Source: Parafrigoribacterium_A sp035571875 (lineage in GTDB: Bacteria; Actinomycetota; Actinomycetes; Actinomycetales; Microbacteriaceae). Taken from it: a stretch of 64,000 nt of DNA. The notes beneath the pieces are model-generated. The model searched no databases. It was not told the DNA's origin and saw only the letters and a list, made by a program, of their open reading frames with translations. Position numbers and translations under genes: made by a program. Every line of letters starts with the position of its first letter. The first letter of the stretch is position 1. The stretch covers positions 1-64,000 of the forward strand of contig DATNBR010000079.1 of NCBI GenBank assembly GCA_035571875.1. Direction: 5' to 3'. Shown in pieces: positions 38,342 through 47,238 of this stretch.

Positions 38342-38989
38342 ATGCCCGAGCTCGTCCCCATCCCCCACCCGGGAGTGCCCGAGACGTACGGCGCCACGGG
38401 CAATCCGCTCGTCGTGCTCCTGCACGACTGGTACGGCCGGCTCCCCTGGCTCAGGTTCTATGCCGAGGCGCTCGCCCACCGCGGCTTTCGCGTGGTCGTT
38501 CCGGATCTCTATGACGGCGTCGCGACCGATGACGCCGGCGACGCGAAAACCCTGATGGAGCGCCTGGACGTCGCGACAGCGCTGTCGGAGATCGATGACG
38601 TGGTGCAGCTCGCCCGCTCCGAGGGCTCACAGCGCATCGGGCTGGTCGGCTTCTCGATGGGCGGTTGGCTTGCCCTGCTGCACGCCCAGTCCGGCGCCGC
38701 GGATGCCGTGGCCGCCTACTATGCGACGCTCAGCCCCGAACAGCACGGCGTCATCCCGAGTCCCGTGCAACTGCACTTCGCGGAGTTCGACGAGTGGGAT
38801 GAGGGAGAGGATCCCGAGTCGTTCATCGATCGGCTGAAGGACCACGGAACGCCGGTGACGCAGTACAGCTACCCGGGAACGGTGCACTCCTTCGCGAACG
38901 CCACCCTTCCCGAGAAGACCGACGTGAACGCGGCGGCCCTCGCCTTCGCCCACACCGCGAGCTTTCTCGAGAAGCACCTGATCGACTGA
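38342..38989 (+). CDS. Dienelactone hydrolase family protein
   Basis: 215 aa alpha/beta hydrolase. The nucleophile elbow is GFSMGG; classical dienelactone hydrolase has Cys there, here Ser. The acid is probably Asp in HFAEFDEWDEGE and the His is in GTVHSFANATLPE, the usual DLH position. Acts on an ester or lactone. GAGGAGG lies upstream of the ATG. The substrate is unknown; no catechol-cleavage genes are nearby. Confidence 0.87.
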   Translation: MPELVPIPHPGVPETYGATGNPLVVLLHDWYGRLPWLRFYAEALAHRGFRVVVPDLYDGVATDDAGDAKTLMERLDVATALSEIDDVVQLARSEGSQRIGLVGFSMGGWLALLHAQSGAADAVAAYYATLSPEQHGVIPSPVQLHFAEFDEWDEGEDPESFIDRLKDHGTPVTQYSYPGTVHSFANATLPEKTDVNAAALAFAHTASFLEKHLID

Positions 38990-39005
38990 CGCCCGGGCCG
39001 CGCGA

Positions 39006-39863
39006 TCAGCGCGGCGCGATCACCCGCTGGTGCTGCTCGCCGAGCCCCTCGATCGACAGTCGCAGCTCGTCGCCGACCTGCAGCCACCGCGGCGGCTTCA
39101 TTCCCGCCGCGACGCCGGGCGGGGTGCCGGTGTTGATCAGGTCGCCCGGCTCGAGCACCATGAATTGGCTCAGGTAGTGCACGAGAAATGCCGGGCTGAA
39201 GATCATCGACGCGGTCGATCCGCGCTGCCTGCGCTCGCCGTTCACGTCGAGCTGCAGCTCCAGATCGAGCACGTCGACGAGCTCGTCGGGCGTGACGAGC
39301 CAGGGACCGCAGGGGTTGAAGGTCTCGGCCGACTTGCCCTTGGAGAATTGCCCGCCCCGCTCCTTCTGAAAGGAACGCTCGCTCACATCGTTGACGATCG
39401 TGTACCCGGCGATAACGGACTCCGCCGCGGCCTCGTCGTGGAGGTAGCTCGCCCGGGCACCGATCACGACGCCGAGCTCCACCTCCCAGTCGAGCTTGGT
39501 CGAGCCGCGCGGAATGCGCACCTCATCGTTCGGCCCCACCATGCTGTTCGGCGACTTCGTGAACAGAATCGGCTCCTCGGGCACGGCGGCACCCGTCTCC
39601 GCGGCGTGATCCCGGTAGTTCAGCCCGATGCTTACGATCTGGTGCGGTCGCGCGATTGGCGAACCGACGCGCTCACCCTGGAACGCCAGCGTCGAACCGG
39701 ATGCGACGCGCTCGGCCACCACGGGCCGCAAGCGATCCAACCCGGAGGCGAAGAATGCCTCGTTGAAGTCGGGCACGACATCCGAGACATCGACGTAGAG
39801 GTCGTCGCTGATGCGGACGACGGGTCGTTCGGAGCCGACGGCCCCGATGCGCATGAGATACAT
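39006..39863 (-). CDS. Fumarylacetoacetate hydrolase family protein
   Basis: 285 aa. The C-terminal FAH fold (about 75-285) has SIGLNYRDHA, metal ligands in DWEVELGVVIG, and NDVSERSFQKERGGQFSKGK. These enzymes hydrolyse or decarboxylate 2-oxo-acids with Mg2+ (acylpyruvase-like). Start ATG at 39863; 10 bases separate it from the DinB-like gene upstream, so the two are cotranscribed. Confidence 0.9.
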   Translation of the reverse strand: MYLMRIGAVGSERPVVRISDDLYVDVSDVVPDFNEAFFASGLDRLRPVVAERVASGSTLAFQGERVGSPIARPHQIVSIGLNYRDHAAETGAAVPEEPILFTKSPNSMVGPNDEVRIPRGSTKLDWEVELGVVIGARASYLHDEAAAESVIAGYTIVNDVSERSFQKERGGQFSKGKSAETFNPCGPWLVTPDELVDVLDLELQLDVNGERRQRGSTASMIFSPAFLVHYLSQFMVLEPGDLINTGTPPGVAAGMKPPRWLQVGDELRLSIEGLGEQHQRVIAPR

Positions 39864-39873
39864 CCGAGTCCTT

Positions 39874-40413
39874 CTAACCGGCCTGGGTGAAAGCTCTGCC
39901 GGTCACGTCCCACAGGTGATGCACCGGGTCGTGCACGAGGTACTTTCCGAAGCTGCTCACGGTGAAGCGAGCACCGTCACTGCGGCGACCGGTTCTGGCC
40001 CAGGCATCCGCCGACACGGCGTCGAAGGCGTCGGCGAGCGCCGTGCCGGCCTCGATCAAGTCGCGACCGACGGCCTGCGGGTCCTGCTCGTTGTAGCGCT
40101 CCTCGATCGCGGTCGCGTCCTGGTCCCAGTTGGCAAACAGCGGGTCGTCTTCGTCGAGCATGAGGTTCAGGCGCACGAGGAACAGCCGGTAGACGTCGCG
40201 CACGTGGGCCGCGTATTCGAGCGGTGACCAGGTGCTGTCGTTCGGTCGCACCGTGACCTCAGCGCGCTGCAGCACGGAGGGCCACGCCGCGGCATTCGCG
40301 CGAAGGAGCGAACCGATCGCGGCATCCTCCACGACGGAAGCATCGTATCCGCACTCGGCACACGTGCGCTCGAGCACCCAGGTCCAGTTCTTCGTATCGG
40401 GCGTTATCGGCAT
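39874..40413 (-). CDS. DinB-like metal-binding protein
   Basis: 179 aa from the ATG at 40413. A four-helix DinB/maleylpyruvate-isomerase-type fold: DSTWSPLEYAAHVRDVYRLF carries the first His and HDPVHHLWDV the C-terminal His cluster for the metal. Members include thiol (mycothiol/bacillithiol) transferases. It also has CAEC near the N-terminus, unusual for the family. Function not assignable beyond this. Confidence 0.8.
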   Translation of the reverse strand: MPITPDTKNWTWVLERTCAECGYDASVVEDAAIGSLLRANAAAWPSVLQRAEVTVRPNDSTWSPLEYAAHVRDVYRLFLVRLNLMLDEDDPLFANWDQDATAIEERYNEQDPQAVGRDLIEAGTALADAFDAVSADAWARTGRRSDGARFTVSSFGKYLVHDPVHHLWDVTGRAFTQAG

Positions 40414-40533
40414 GCACCAATACTGCACCCGCCGAGCGCCGAAGCAATGTCAAGCCCCGACCAAACCATATGGATGACCACTACGAATGGAAGACATGCG
40501 CGACGACCGTCGGGCTGTTTTGAGGAGGAAATC

Positions 40534-40938
40534 ATGACCAAGTCCCCAAACCGTATGCTGGCTACCATTTTCGGCGCGGTCTATCTTCTAATCGGCCTGC
40601 TCGGGTTCGCCGTCACCGGTGGAGTCGGCTTCATCGCCACGAAGGGTGGCCTGCTCCTGGGCCTCTTCGAGGTGAACCCGCTGCACAACGTGGCGCACCT
40701 TCTGATCGGTGCCGCGCTCGTCATCGCGGGACTCTCCAGCATCCGCGCGTCCAGGACGGTCAACTCCGTCATCGGCGCGGTGTACCTGCTGCTCGGTATC
40801 GTCGGGCTCTTCATTCTCGACTCGCCGGCCAACATCCTCGCCATCAACGGCTGGGACAACGTGCTGCACTTCGCGAGCGCCATCATCCTGCTCGGTGTCG
40901 GTCTCGGGGCCGACAAGGGCCGCGTGGCAACGGCGTAG
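40534..40938 (+). CDS. DUF4383 membrane protein
   Basis: 134 aa from the ATG at 40534 with GAGGAGG at 40522-40528. Four membrane helices. The segment NPLHNVAHLLIGAALVIAGL and the later INGWDNVLHFASAIILLGVG are the DUF4383 signature (NxxHNxxH, DNxLH). Unknown function; often stress-related in actinobacteria. Probably cotranscribed with the next membrane protein (33-base gap). Confidence 0.88.
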   Translation: MTKSPNRMLATIFGAVYLLIGLLGFAVTGGVGFIATKGGLLLGLFEVNPLHNVAHLLIGAALVIAGLSSIRASRTVNSVIGAVYLLLGIVGLFILDSPANILAINGWDNVLHFASAIILLGVGLGADKGRVATA

Positions 40939-40971
40939 TTCGCAGCAGCACACAAAGGAAGGGGAGAGCTC

Positions 40972-41535
40972 ATGTCACAGGTGACCCGCTGTTGGTTATC
41001 GTTCGCGGCCATTGGATCCGGGGTAGTCCATCTGGCTCTCGTGATCAGCTCTCCCCTTCCGCTCGCGGTCCCCATGCTCGTCCTCGGCCTCGCCGAACTT
41101 ATCTGGGCGGTGAGCGTGCTGGTCAAAGACCGCATCGTGACCGCCCGGCTCGCGCAGATCGGTGCCACCGCACCACTCATTCTGTGGAGCCTGCTCGTGG
41201 TCGTCGCGACCATGCTCGGCACACCGCAGATCGCCTCGCCGCTGCGCTTCGTGCCGATGGCGATCGCCGCGGCCTTCGAACTCTTCATCGCCGGCACGAT
41301 CGCCGTCTATCTTCGCCGCGTCGCCGCTGCGTCACACCCGGATGCCGCTCCCGCGCCCACACAGACCCAGAGCGCCGGCAGATACCTCGCCGCAGTCTTC
41401 GTCGGCGGCCTGCTCGTCGGAGCTCTCACTACGCCCGCTCTCGCGGCCACCCAGGCCGGGACGGTTGCCCAGGAGCACGGTGGCACCATGGGCGGCATGA
41501 TGATGATGGACATGCCCGGGATGGGTCACCACTAG
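40972..41535 (+). CDS. Membrane protein with Met/His-rich C-terminus
   Basis: 187 aa. Four membrane segments in residues 8-115, then a linker and a fifth (about 140-160). The tail contains HGGTMGGMMMMDMPGMGHH, a Met/His-rich run that resembles copper-binding tails. Placement outside the membrane is likely after the last helix. No family recognised. A copper role is inferred from composition only. Confidence 0.8.
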   Translation: MSQVTRCWLSFAAIGSGVVHLALVISSPLPLAVPMLVLGLAELIWAVSVLVKDRIVTARLAQIGATAPLILWSLLVVVATMLGTPQIASPLRFVPMAIAAAFELFIAGTIAVYLRRVAAASHPDAAPAPTQTQSAGRYLAAVFVGGLLVGALTTPALAATQAGTVAQEHGGTMGGMMMMDMPGMGHH

Positions 41536-41550
41536 CGTCCACCCAGCTGT

Positions 41551-41584
41551 GCCGGTCGCACTCAACCAGCTGGGTGCGACCGGC
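41551..41584. terminator. Bidirectional terminator
   Basis: GCCGGTCGCAC (41551-41561) pairs perfectly with GTGCGACCGGC (41574-41584) around a 12-base loop. It lies between the stops of the convergent genes ending at 41535 and 41606. Confidence 0.75.
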
Positions 41585-41605
41585 GCTTCACCCGCTGCTG
41601 CCGCG

Positions 41606-42892
41606 CTAGGCCTCGATGCCTGGAACTGCGACCGCCTGCGACATGAAGCGCCGCACGTTCTCGTCGACGATGATGTCGCTCGGACGCAGCGGGCGGCTCA
41701 GGTAGAGCCCGTCGAGTGACGAGATGCGGCTGAGCGCCACGTAGGTCTGGCCCGGGGCGAACGAGCGCTGACCCAGGTCAACGATCGCCCTCTCGTAGGT
41801 CTTGCCCTGCGACTTATGGATCGTGACGGCCCAGGCCAACCGCAGCGGAAACTGGGTGAACTCGGCGACGATGTCGCGCTTCAGCTGCTTGGTCGCGGCC
41901 GAGTAGCTGTACTTGTACTTCTCCCACACCGCCGGCTGCACCTCGTGCTCCTCACCGTCGACCTCGACGAACACGGTGGAGGAGATCTTCGTGACGGTGC
42001 CGACGCTGCCGTTGACCCAGCGCTGATCCGAGTCGTTGCGCAGGAACATCACCTGCGCGCCGACCTTCAACTCGAGCGATTCGTCGGCGGGATAGGCACG
42101 CCCACCGAACTCGCCGGTGATCTCGGCCTTGGCAGTGAGCACGCGGCCGGGCAGGCGGGCGAGTTCGCTCGCGTTGATGCGGTTGACCGTCGCATTCGTG
42201 GTGGCGAGCGTGATTGTGCCATCGGTCGGTGGAGTTCTGGCGCCCGTCGTGTTCAACTGTTCGGCGATCTCGACGGTCACCCGACCGTGCCGCACGGCGT
42301 TCAGCATGTACTTGAACTCCTGCTCGTGCTGCCTGTGGATCGTGCTGAGCTCGAAGATGCGCAGGTCGGTCTCCTGCCACACCTTCGCATCGAAGAACCA
42401 CATCGAGCGGTACTGGTCGTCGAAGTACGCGCGCTCGTCTTCGTCACCCGGCACCGGCGCCAGCTGGTACGGATCACCGAAGAGCACGAGCTGCACGCCG
42501 CCGAAGGCCTCGAGCGGGCGCTGCCTGGCCTGGCGCAGGCTGCGGTCCACGGCATCCAACAGGTCGGCGTTGACCATGGAGACCTCGTCGATCACGAGGG
42601 TGTCGATGGTGTTCAGCAGTTTGCGCAGCGCCGCACTCTGGTCGATCTCGCGGTCGGCGATGACGCCGATGGGCAGCAGGAACAGCGAGTGGATCGTCTG
42701 GCCGCCCACGTTGAGCGCGGCGACGCCGGTGGGCGCGCAGATCACGACCTGCTTGGACGTGTTCCACGACAGGTGGTTGAGCAGCGTCGACTTGCCGGTG
42801 CCCGCGCGGCCGGTGACGAAGATGTTGTCGCGCGTGGTCTCGATGTTGTCGAACACGGCCGCCTGCTCGGGGGAGAGCGTGAACTCGCTCAC
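41606..42892 (-). CDS. PIF1-like ATP-dependent DNA helicase
   Basis: 428 aa from a GTG at 42892, preceded by GAGAGGG. Superfamily 1B helicase: Walker A GRAGTGKSTLLNHL, Walker B LVIDEVSMV, GDPYQLAPV (motif III), and C-terminal AWAVTIHKSQGKTYERAIVDL with YVALSRISSLDGLYLSRPL (motifs V-VI). This is the compact bacterial PIF1 form. Bacterial members unwind DNA 5'-3' and resolve G-quadruplexes in vitro. Stands alone with its own terminator. Confidence 0.92.
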   Translation of the reverse strand: MSEFTLSPEQAAVFDNIETTRDNIFVTGRAGTGKSTLLNHLSWNTSKQVVICAPTGVAALNVGGQTIHSLFLLPIGVIADREIDQSAALRKLLNTIDTLVIDEVSMVNADLLDAVDRSLRQARQRPLEAFGGVQLVLFGDPYQLAPVPGDEDERAYFDDQYRSMWFFDAKVWQETDLRIFELSTIHRQHEQEFKYMLNAVRHGRVTVEIAEQLNTTGARTPPTDGTITLATTNATVNRINASELARLPGRVLTAKAEITGEFGGRAYPADESLELKVGAQVMFLRNDSDQRWVNGSVGTVTKISSTVFVEVDGEEHEVQPAVWEKYKYSYSAATKQLKRDIVAEFTQFPLRLAWAVTIHKSQGKTYERAIVDLGQRSFAPGQTYVALSRISSLDGLYLSRPLRPSDIIVDENVRRFMSQAVAVPGIEA

Positions 42893-43023
42893 GAAAAACC
42901 CTCTCACCGCGATGGACTGACTCTCCAATCTACTGCTCGCCCACTGAGAAGGACGGATACCGGCGCGGCCTGTGCAGGAGCGGCACCGGGCCCGCGCTGT
43001 GCAGGGCACTTTAGGATGTGGGC

Positions 43024-44010
43024 ATGGGTCAACACCGCGTCGCCGTCACCTGGGCGGTGCTCGGTGGACTGCTCCTGGCGCTCTTCGCCGGCACGGTGCT
43101 CATCCTCAATGCCACCTTGTACAGCGCCTCCGGATTCGCTGGCTCCTACCTGGCGGCGCTGTCCCGCCACGACGTGGCGGCGGCGGTCGAGTTGGCGGGT
43201 CCCCCGAGCGCGTCCGGCGGTGCGAAGGCGGGCCGGGATCTGCTCGACCCGCGCGCGCTCGGGGAGCTCCGCAGCATCCGTCTCGTCAGCGATGTGCAGC
43301 AGGGTGACGTGCACCTGGTGCGCTACAGCTACGTGATGGCAGACGGCGCCAGGAAGGCCACGGGCGCGACCACCTTCCGGGTGGAGCGCGACGGTGTGCG
43401 GATGGGCCTGTTCGCGAACTGGCGCTTCGCCGCGAGTCCGCTCGGCACGCTCACCATCACACCCCGCCACGACGCCGGCTTTACGGCGAACGGTCTGCAA
43501 TTGAGGTCGGCGGCACCGGATGTCGGCACCCGGCAACTCGCGCTCACCCCGGGCCTCTACGTGCTCGGCCATCAGTCGGACTACTTCACGGCCGAGCCCG
43601 TGCTCGCCCGTCTCAGCAGGGCAGGCGCAGACGCCGAGGCGTCCGTCGACGTGCAGGCGAACTCCGTGTTCGTCAAACAGGTGCAGGAGGGGCTCAACGA
43701 TCAGCTGAAGAAGTGCGCCACCCAGAAGGTGCTGCTGCCCACCGGATGCCCGTTCGGCAAGGAGATCGGCGACCGGATCGAAGGAACGCCGGCCTGGTCG
43801 ATCGTGCACAACCCCGAGGTCACCATCGGCCCCGGCCCCACGCCGGGAACCTGGCAGGTGCCGCAGACGACCGGAACGGCGCACCTCACCGTGAAGGTGC
43901 GCTCGATCTTCGACGGCTCCGTCACCACGCTCGATGAAGACGTGCCGTTCACGGTGGGCTACACGATCGGCTTCACGTCACACGGCAGGCTCGTCATCAC
44001 CGGCCACTAG
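43024..44010 (+). CDS. Membrane-anchored protein of unknown function
   Basis: 328 aa from the ATG at 43024 (GTG 43018 also possible). One membrane helix (about 8-30) precedes a large extracytoplasmic region with beta-rich segments (YVLGHQSDYFTAEPVLARL). Two cysteines in KKCATQKVLLPTGCPFG could form a disulfide. This resembles a family of single-pass actinobacterial wall-associated proteins without a known role. Convergent with, and 6 bases from, the CopD-CtaG gene. Confidence 0.75.
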   Translation: MGQHRVAVTWAVLGGLLLALFAGTVLILNATLYSASGFAGSYLAALSRHDVAAAVELAGPPSASGGAKAGRDLLDPRALGELRSIRLVSDVQQGDVHLVRYSYVMADGARKATGATTFRVERDGVRMGLFANWRFAASPLGTLTITPRHDAGFTANGLQLRSAAPDVGTRQLALTPGLYVLGHQSDYFTAEPVLARLSRAGADAEASVDVQANSVFVKQVQEGLNDQLKKCATQKVLLPTGCPFGKEIGDRIEGTPAWSIVHNPEVTIGPGPTPGTWQVPQTTGTAHLTVKVRSIFDGSVTTLDEDVPFTVGYTIGFTSHGRLVITGH

Positions 44011-44016
44011 CGGCGG

Positions 44017-45978
44017 CTACGGCTGATTCGACAGCTTCTGCAGCATCCGGTTGTACTCGGCCAGGTCGAGGTCGCCGTCGCGATCCGCCTTGCGATCCAT
44101 GCGCTTCGCCTCTTTGGTGTCGCTTCGGCTCCACATGATCGCGATCGTGATGGCGAGGATGACCGTGGGGATCTCGCCCACGCTCCACGCGATTCCGCCA
44201 CCGGTCTGCTGGTCGACGATCGCACTCGCGCCCCAGGTGCGGCCCATCGCGCCATACCAGCTCGCCTGCAGCAGCCCCGTGCCGGTCATGAGCCCGACAC
44301 CGAACCAGGCGTGGAAGCCCACGGTGGCGAGCAGGACGATGAGGCGAATCGGATGCGGCGCCCGATACGGAGCGGGATCGACGCCGATCAGCGACTGGAT
44401 GAAGAGGTACCCGACGAGCAGGAAGTGCACGATCATGAAGGTGTGGCCGATGTGGTCGCGCGTGGCCCAGCCAAAGATCGGCGTGTAGTAGAAGATCCAG
44501 AGGGAGCCGGCGAACAGCACGCCAGCCACGATCGGGTTGCCGAGTATGCCGGCGACCCTGGAGTGCACGGCGAGCAGGATCCACTCCCGCGCGCCCCTGC
44601 TGCCATCCGACCGCTTGACGATCGCCCGCATCGCCAGCGTGATGGGTGCGGCGGGCACGAGCAGAAGGGGCACCATCATGCCGAGCACCATGTGGCCCAG
44701 CATGTGCGCGCTGAACAGGTACTTCTCGTAGGCGTTGATGCCGCCGTTGGTGACGTAGAAGAGCAGCGCCAGGCCGACGAGCCAGGTCGTGGTGCGGTAC
44801 CAGGGCCAGCGGTCGCCGCGCTTGTGCAGTCGCCAGACCCCCGCCAGGTAGAAGAACGCGAGGAAGGCGGTGATGAGCACCCAGAGCAGGTCGAAGTTCC
44901 ACTCGGTGAAGTAGCGCGCGAAGGTGAGTTCCGGAGGCATCGGCTCGCCCGTGAGCACGTAGGCCGGCGTGCTCGTCACCTGCACCTCGGGCACGAGAGG
45001 GTTCGTCCTCGCGAGCGCCGCGGCGACGCCCGAGGCGACGCCCATGAATCCGAGCTCGGCAGCGACGAGCCACCAGAAGGCCGGGTTGCGACCGTTCTTC
45101 GGCTTCTGCATCCGCTCGATCAGGAATCGGCGCTGGGTCAGACCGAACAGGCCGAGCGCACCCAGCGCGGCGACCTTGAGCAGGATGAGGATGCCGTACG
45201 GCTTCAGCAGCGCACCGAACGATCCGACGCGCAGCGCCGCATTCACATATCCGGATGCCGCCACCACGATGAAGCAGATGATCGCGAGGGTGGAATAGCG
45301 ACTGATCACGGGCCCGATACGGCCGCCCTCGAGCTGCTTGCGCAGCAGAACGATCGTGAGCAGACCGCCGAGCCACACTGCGGCAAAAGCGAGGTGCAGC
45401 CCCAGGGAGGTGACCGCGATGTCGTGGCCGCTCGCCCCCGCCGAGTGCCCCTGCTCCGCCATCGGCAGCAGCCCCACGCCCGCGAACAGGGTGACGAAGA
45501 ACAGCGCGGTGCGATTGCGTACCGCGAAACACAGCACGGTCACCGTCGCTGCGACGAGGGTGATACCGAGCCACGCCTGCCCCACCTCAGATCCGGTGAG
45601 GAACTGGCCGAGCAGCTGGCTGAACTCGGCGTCGAGGCTGACCTTCGAATTCGACAGACTCAGATAGGTGAAGAACGCTGTGATGGCGGATGCGACGGTC
45701 CAGAACGCTGCAAAGCCGGCGGCGACATCCAGCGCACGTTCGTATTCCGGCTCGCGGTCGCTCAGCGCAAACAGCGCGAGCACGAGGGCACCGATGGTGC
45801 CGGCAACCCCGATGTTGACGAGCATGGTGACGAGCGGCAGCCCGTAGCGGATGACCGGCCCCGGGTCGAAGACGAGTGGAGCCTGTGCGGCACCGCCGAT
45901 CTGCAGTGCCGCGAGGAGGGACAGCAGCGCCACGGCCAGCAGAAGGGCTGGCCCGGCGACTCGCACTAGCCTCGGCAC
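44017..45978 (-). CDS. CopD-CtaG fusion membrane protein (copper/cytochrome oxidase assembly)
   Basis: 653 aa from a GTG at 45978; GTG 45966 is an alternative, and an ATG at 46047 is rejected because the frame then spans the hup terminator. About 15 membrane helices. The N-terminal half has a CopD-like copper-resistance segment (HLAFAAVWLGGLLTIVLLRK). The C-terminal half has the CtaG/caa3-assembly pattern (FSAHMLGHMVLGMMVPLLLV, MIVHFLLVGYLFIQSLIGVD). It probably imports copper or inserts it into cytochrome oxidase. The fusion is common in actinobacteria. Confidence 0.9.
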   Translation of the reverse strand: MPRLVRVAGPALLLAVALLSLLAALQIGGAAQAPLVFDPGPVIRYGLPLVTMLVNIGVAGTIGALVLALFALSDREPEYERALDVAAGFAAFWTVASAITAFFTYLSLSNSKVSLDAEFSQLLGQFLTGSEVGQAWLGITLVAATVTVLCFAVRNRTALFFVTLFAGVGLLPMAEQGHSAGASGHDIAVTSLGLHLAFAAVWLGGLLTIVLLRKQLEGGRIGPVISRYSTLAIICFIVVAASGYVNAALRVGSFGALLKPYGILILLKVAALGALGLFGLTQRRFLIERMQKPKNGRNPAFWWLVAAELGFMGVASGVAAALARTNPLVPEVQVTSTPAYVLTGEPMPPELTFARYFTEWNFDLLWVLITAFLAFFYLAGVWRLHKRGDRWPWYRTTTWLVGLALLFYVTNGGINAYEKYLFSAHMLGHMVLGMMVPLLLVPAAPITLAMRAIVKRSDGSRGAREWILLAVHSRVAGILGNPIVAGVLFAGSLWIFYYTPIFGWATRDHIGHTFMIVHFLLVGYLFIQSLIGVDPAPYRAPHPIRLIVLLATVGFHAWFGVGLMTGTGLLQASWYGAMGRTWGASAIVDQQTGGGIAWSVGEIPTVILAITIAIMWSRSDTKEAKRMDRKADRDGDLDLAEYNRMLQKLSNQP

Positions 45979-46011
45979 AACCTCCAGCCTAACCAGCGCG
46001 GGATGGGTGTT

Positions 46012-46056
46012 CGCACAAAAGAAAAGGGACGGCGCCCTTTCGGCCACCGTCCCTTT
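46012..46056 (-). terminator. Rho-independent terminator of hup
   Basis: On the minus strand AAAGGGACGG (46047-46056) pairs with CCGTCCCTTT (46023-46032), followed by a T-rich stretch TTTTCTTTTGTG (46014-46025). It begins 12 bases after the hup stop. Confidence 0.88.
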
Positions 46057-46068
46057 CGAAGAAGAAGA

Positions 46069-46356
46069 CTACTTCGCAGCGGCCTTCAGCTTGCTGCCTG
46101 CGCTGACCTTGACGCCGTAACCGGCGGCGATCTGGATGGCCTCACCCGTCGAAGGGTTGCGACCGGCGCGAGCGGCGCGGTGGGTGCGCTCGACCGCGAG
46201 CCAGCCCGGGATGGTCACCTTGACGTCGTTGCCGACGGACTTTGCGAGGGTGTTGAAGAGAGCGTCGAGAACGGTGTTCACCGAAGCCTGGCTCTGGCCA
46301 GACTCAGCGGCAACAGCCGCGACGAGCTCGGTACGGTTTAGTGACTTGTCAGCCAT
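46069..46356 (-). CDS. hup: DNA-binding protein HU
   Basis: 95 aa. Starts with the helical dimer domain (LNRTELVAAVAAESGQSQAS) and has the DNA-wrapping arm (WLAVERTHRAARAGRNPSTG). Short HU without the Lys/Ala-rich tail of mycobacterial HupB, except for a brief KLKAAAK end. Nucleoid-associated and abundant, consistent with a strong terminator and a clear AGGAGG site. Confidence 0.96.
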   Translation of the reverse strand: MADKSLNRTELVAAVAAESGQSQASVNTVLDALFNTLAKSVGNDVKVTIPGWLAVERTHRAARAGRNPSTGEAIQIAAGYGVKVSAGSKLKAAAK

Positions 46357-46507
46357 CGAATGTCCTCCTCGGACGATATGTGTTGCAGTACGAGCGTGTC
46401 AGCCGATCAGGCTGCCCGTCCGTTTGGATCGGATCAGTGGTTGATCAGTACGGACCCTTCATGACACCGGCTCCGTGACCAATGATCATGTCGAATCGAG
46501 TTGTAAT

Positions 46508-46813
46508 TTACCAGCTTGACTTAGTAATTCCGGGCAATTCGCCGCGGTGCGCCATATCGCGGAAGCGAACGCGCGAAACGCCGAACTGCTTGAGGAACCC
46601 GCGCGGGCGGCCATCGATCGAGTCGCGCCCACGAACGCGCACCGGGGAGGCGTTGCGGGGGAGCTTCTGCAGCCCGAGGCGTGCGGCCTCGCGCTCCTGA
46701 TCGGTCGACGCGGGGTCGACGAGGGCCTTCTTCAGCTCGAGGCGCTTGGCCGCGTAACGGGCGACCACGACCTTGCGCTGCTCGTTCTTGGCAATCATGC
46801 TCTTCTTCGCCAT
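46508..46813 (-). CDS. rpsN: 30S ribosomal protein S14 (long, cysteine-free)
   Basis: 101 aa, starting AKKSMIAKNEQRKVVVARYA; contains NASPVRVRGRDSIDGRPRGF. The zinc-binding CxxC pairs of short S14 are absent, so this is the zinc-independent type. Last gene of rpmB-rpmG-rpsN, 2 bases after rpmG, near zur-znuABC. Confidence 0.97.
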   Translation of the reverse strand: MAKKSMIAKNEQRKVVVARYAAKRLELKKALVDPASTDQEREAARLGLQKLPRNASPVRVRGRDSIDGRPRGFLKQFGVSRVRFRDMAHRGELPGITKSSW

Positions 46814-46815
46814 GG

Positions 46816-46983
46816 TTAGCGCTCCTCGCGGAATTCGACGTGCTGGCGCACGATGGGGTCGTACTTCTTCAGCACGAGACGGTCAGGGTCGTTACGACGG
46901 TTCTTCTTGGTCACGTAGGTGTACCCGGTGCCGGCCGTCGAACGGAGCTTGATGATCGGACGTACGTCCTGCTGCTTTGCCAT
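46816..46983 (-). CDS. rpmG: 50S ribosomal protein L33 (cysteine-free)
   Basis: 55 aa, too short for most ORF cutoffs. It begins MAKQQDVRPIIKLRSTAGTG and ends HVEFREER. There are no cysteines, so this is the zinc-free form. Its ATG overlaps the rpmB stop by one base (TAATG). Confidence 0.96.
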   Translation of the reverse strand: MAKQQDVRPIIKLRSTAGTGYTYVTKKNRRNDPDRLVLKKYDPIVRQHVEFREER

Positions 46984-47219
46984 TAGATCTTCTCCCCACG
47001 GGCCAGGAGGTCCTTGACCACGGACTCGATGCCACGAGCGTCGATGACCTTGATGCCCTTGGCGCTCAGCGTCAGAGTGACGTTACGGCGCAGCGACGGC
47101 ACGTAGTAGGTCTTCTTCTGAATGTTCGGGTCGAAGCGTCGCTTGGTGCGACGGTGCGAGTGCGAAATATTGTGCCCGAAGCCGGGAACGGCGCCGGTCA
47201 CTTGGCAGGTTGCTGCCAT
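46983..47219 (-). CDS. rpmB: 50S ribosomal protein L28
   Basis: 78 aa from the ATG at 47219 (an upstream extension to 47381 is not credible). MAATCQVTGAVPGFGHNISH, then HRRTKRRFDPNIQ, are diagnostic. Only one cysteine remains, so no zinc ribbon. First gene of a three-gene ribosomal operon. Confidence 0.96.
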   Translation of the reverse strand: MAATCQVTGAVPGFGHNISHSHRRTKRRFDPNIQKKTYYVPSLRRNVTLTLSAKGIKVIDARGIESVVKDLLARGEKI

Positions 47220-47238
47220 GTCATCCTCCATCAGTACC

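Noticed and set aside
41816..43336. 506-codon plus-strand frame opposite the PIF1-like helicase
   Set aside because: It crosses a divergent promoter and a second real gene, with no recognisable domain. Shadow.
43997..45574. 525-codon minus frame inside the CopD-CtaG gene
   Set aside because: Alternative frame of the real membrane gene. Arg-rich and without membrane helices.
44311..45969. 552-codon plus-strand frame opposite the CopD-CtaG gene
   Set aside because: Low-complexity Arg/Glu/Gln-rich translation produced by GC-rich antisense of membrane codons.
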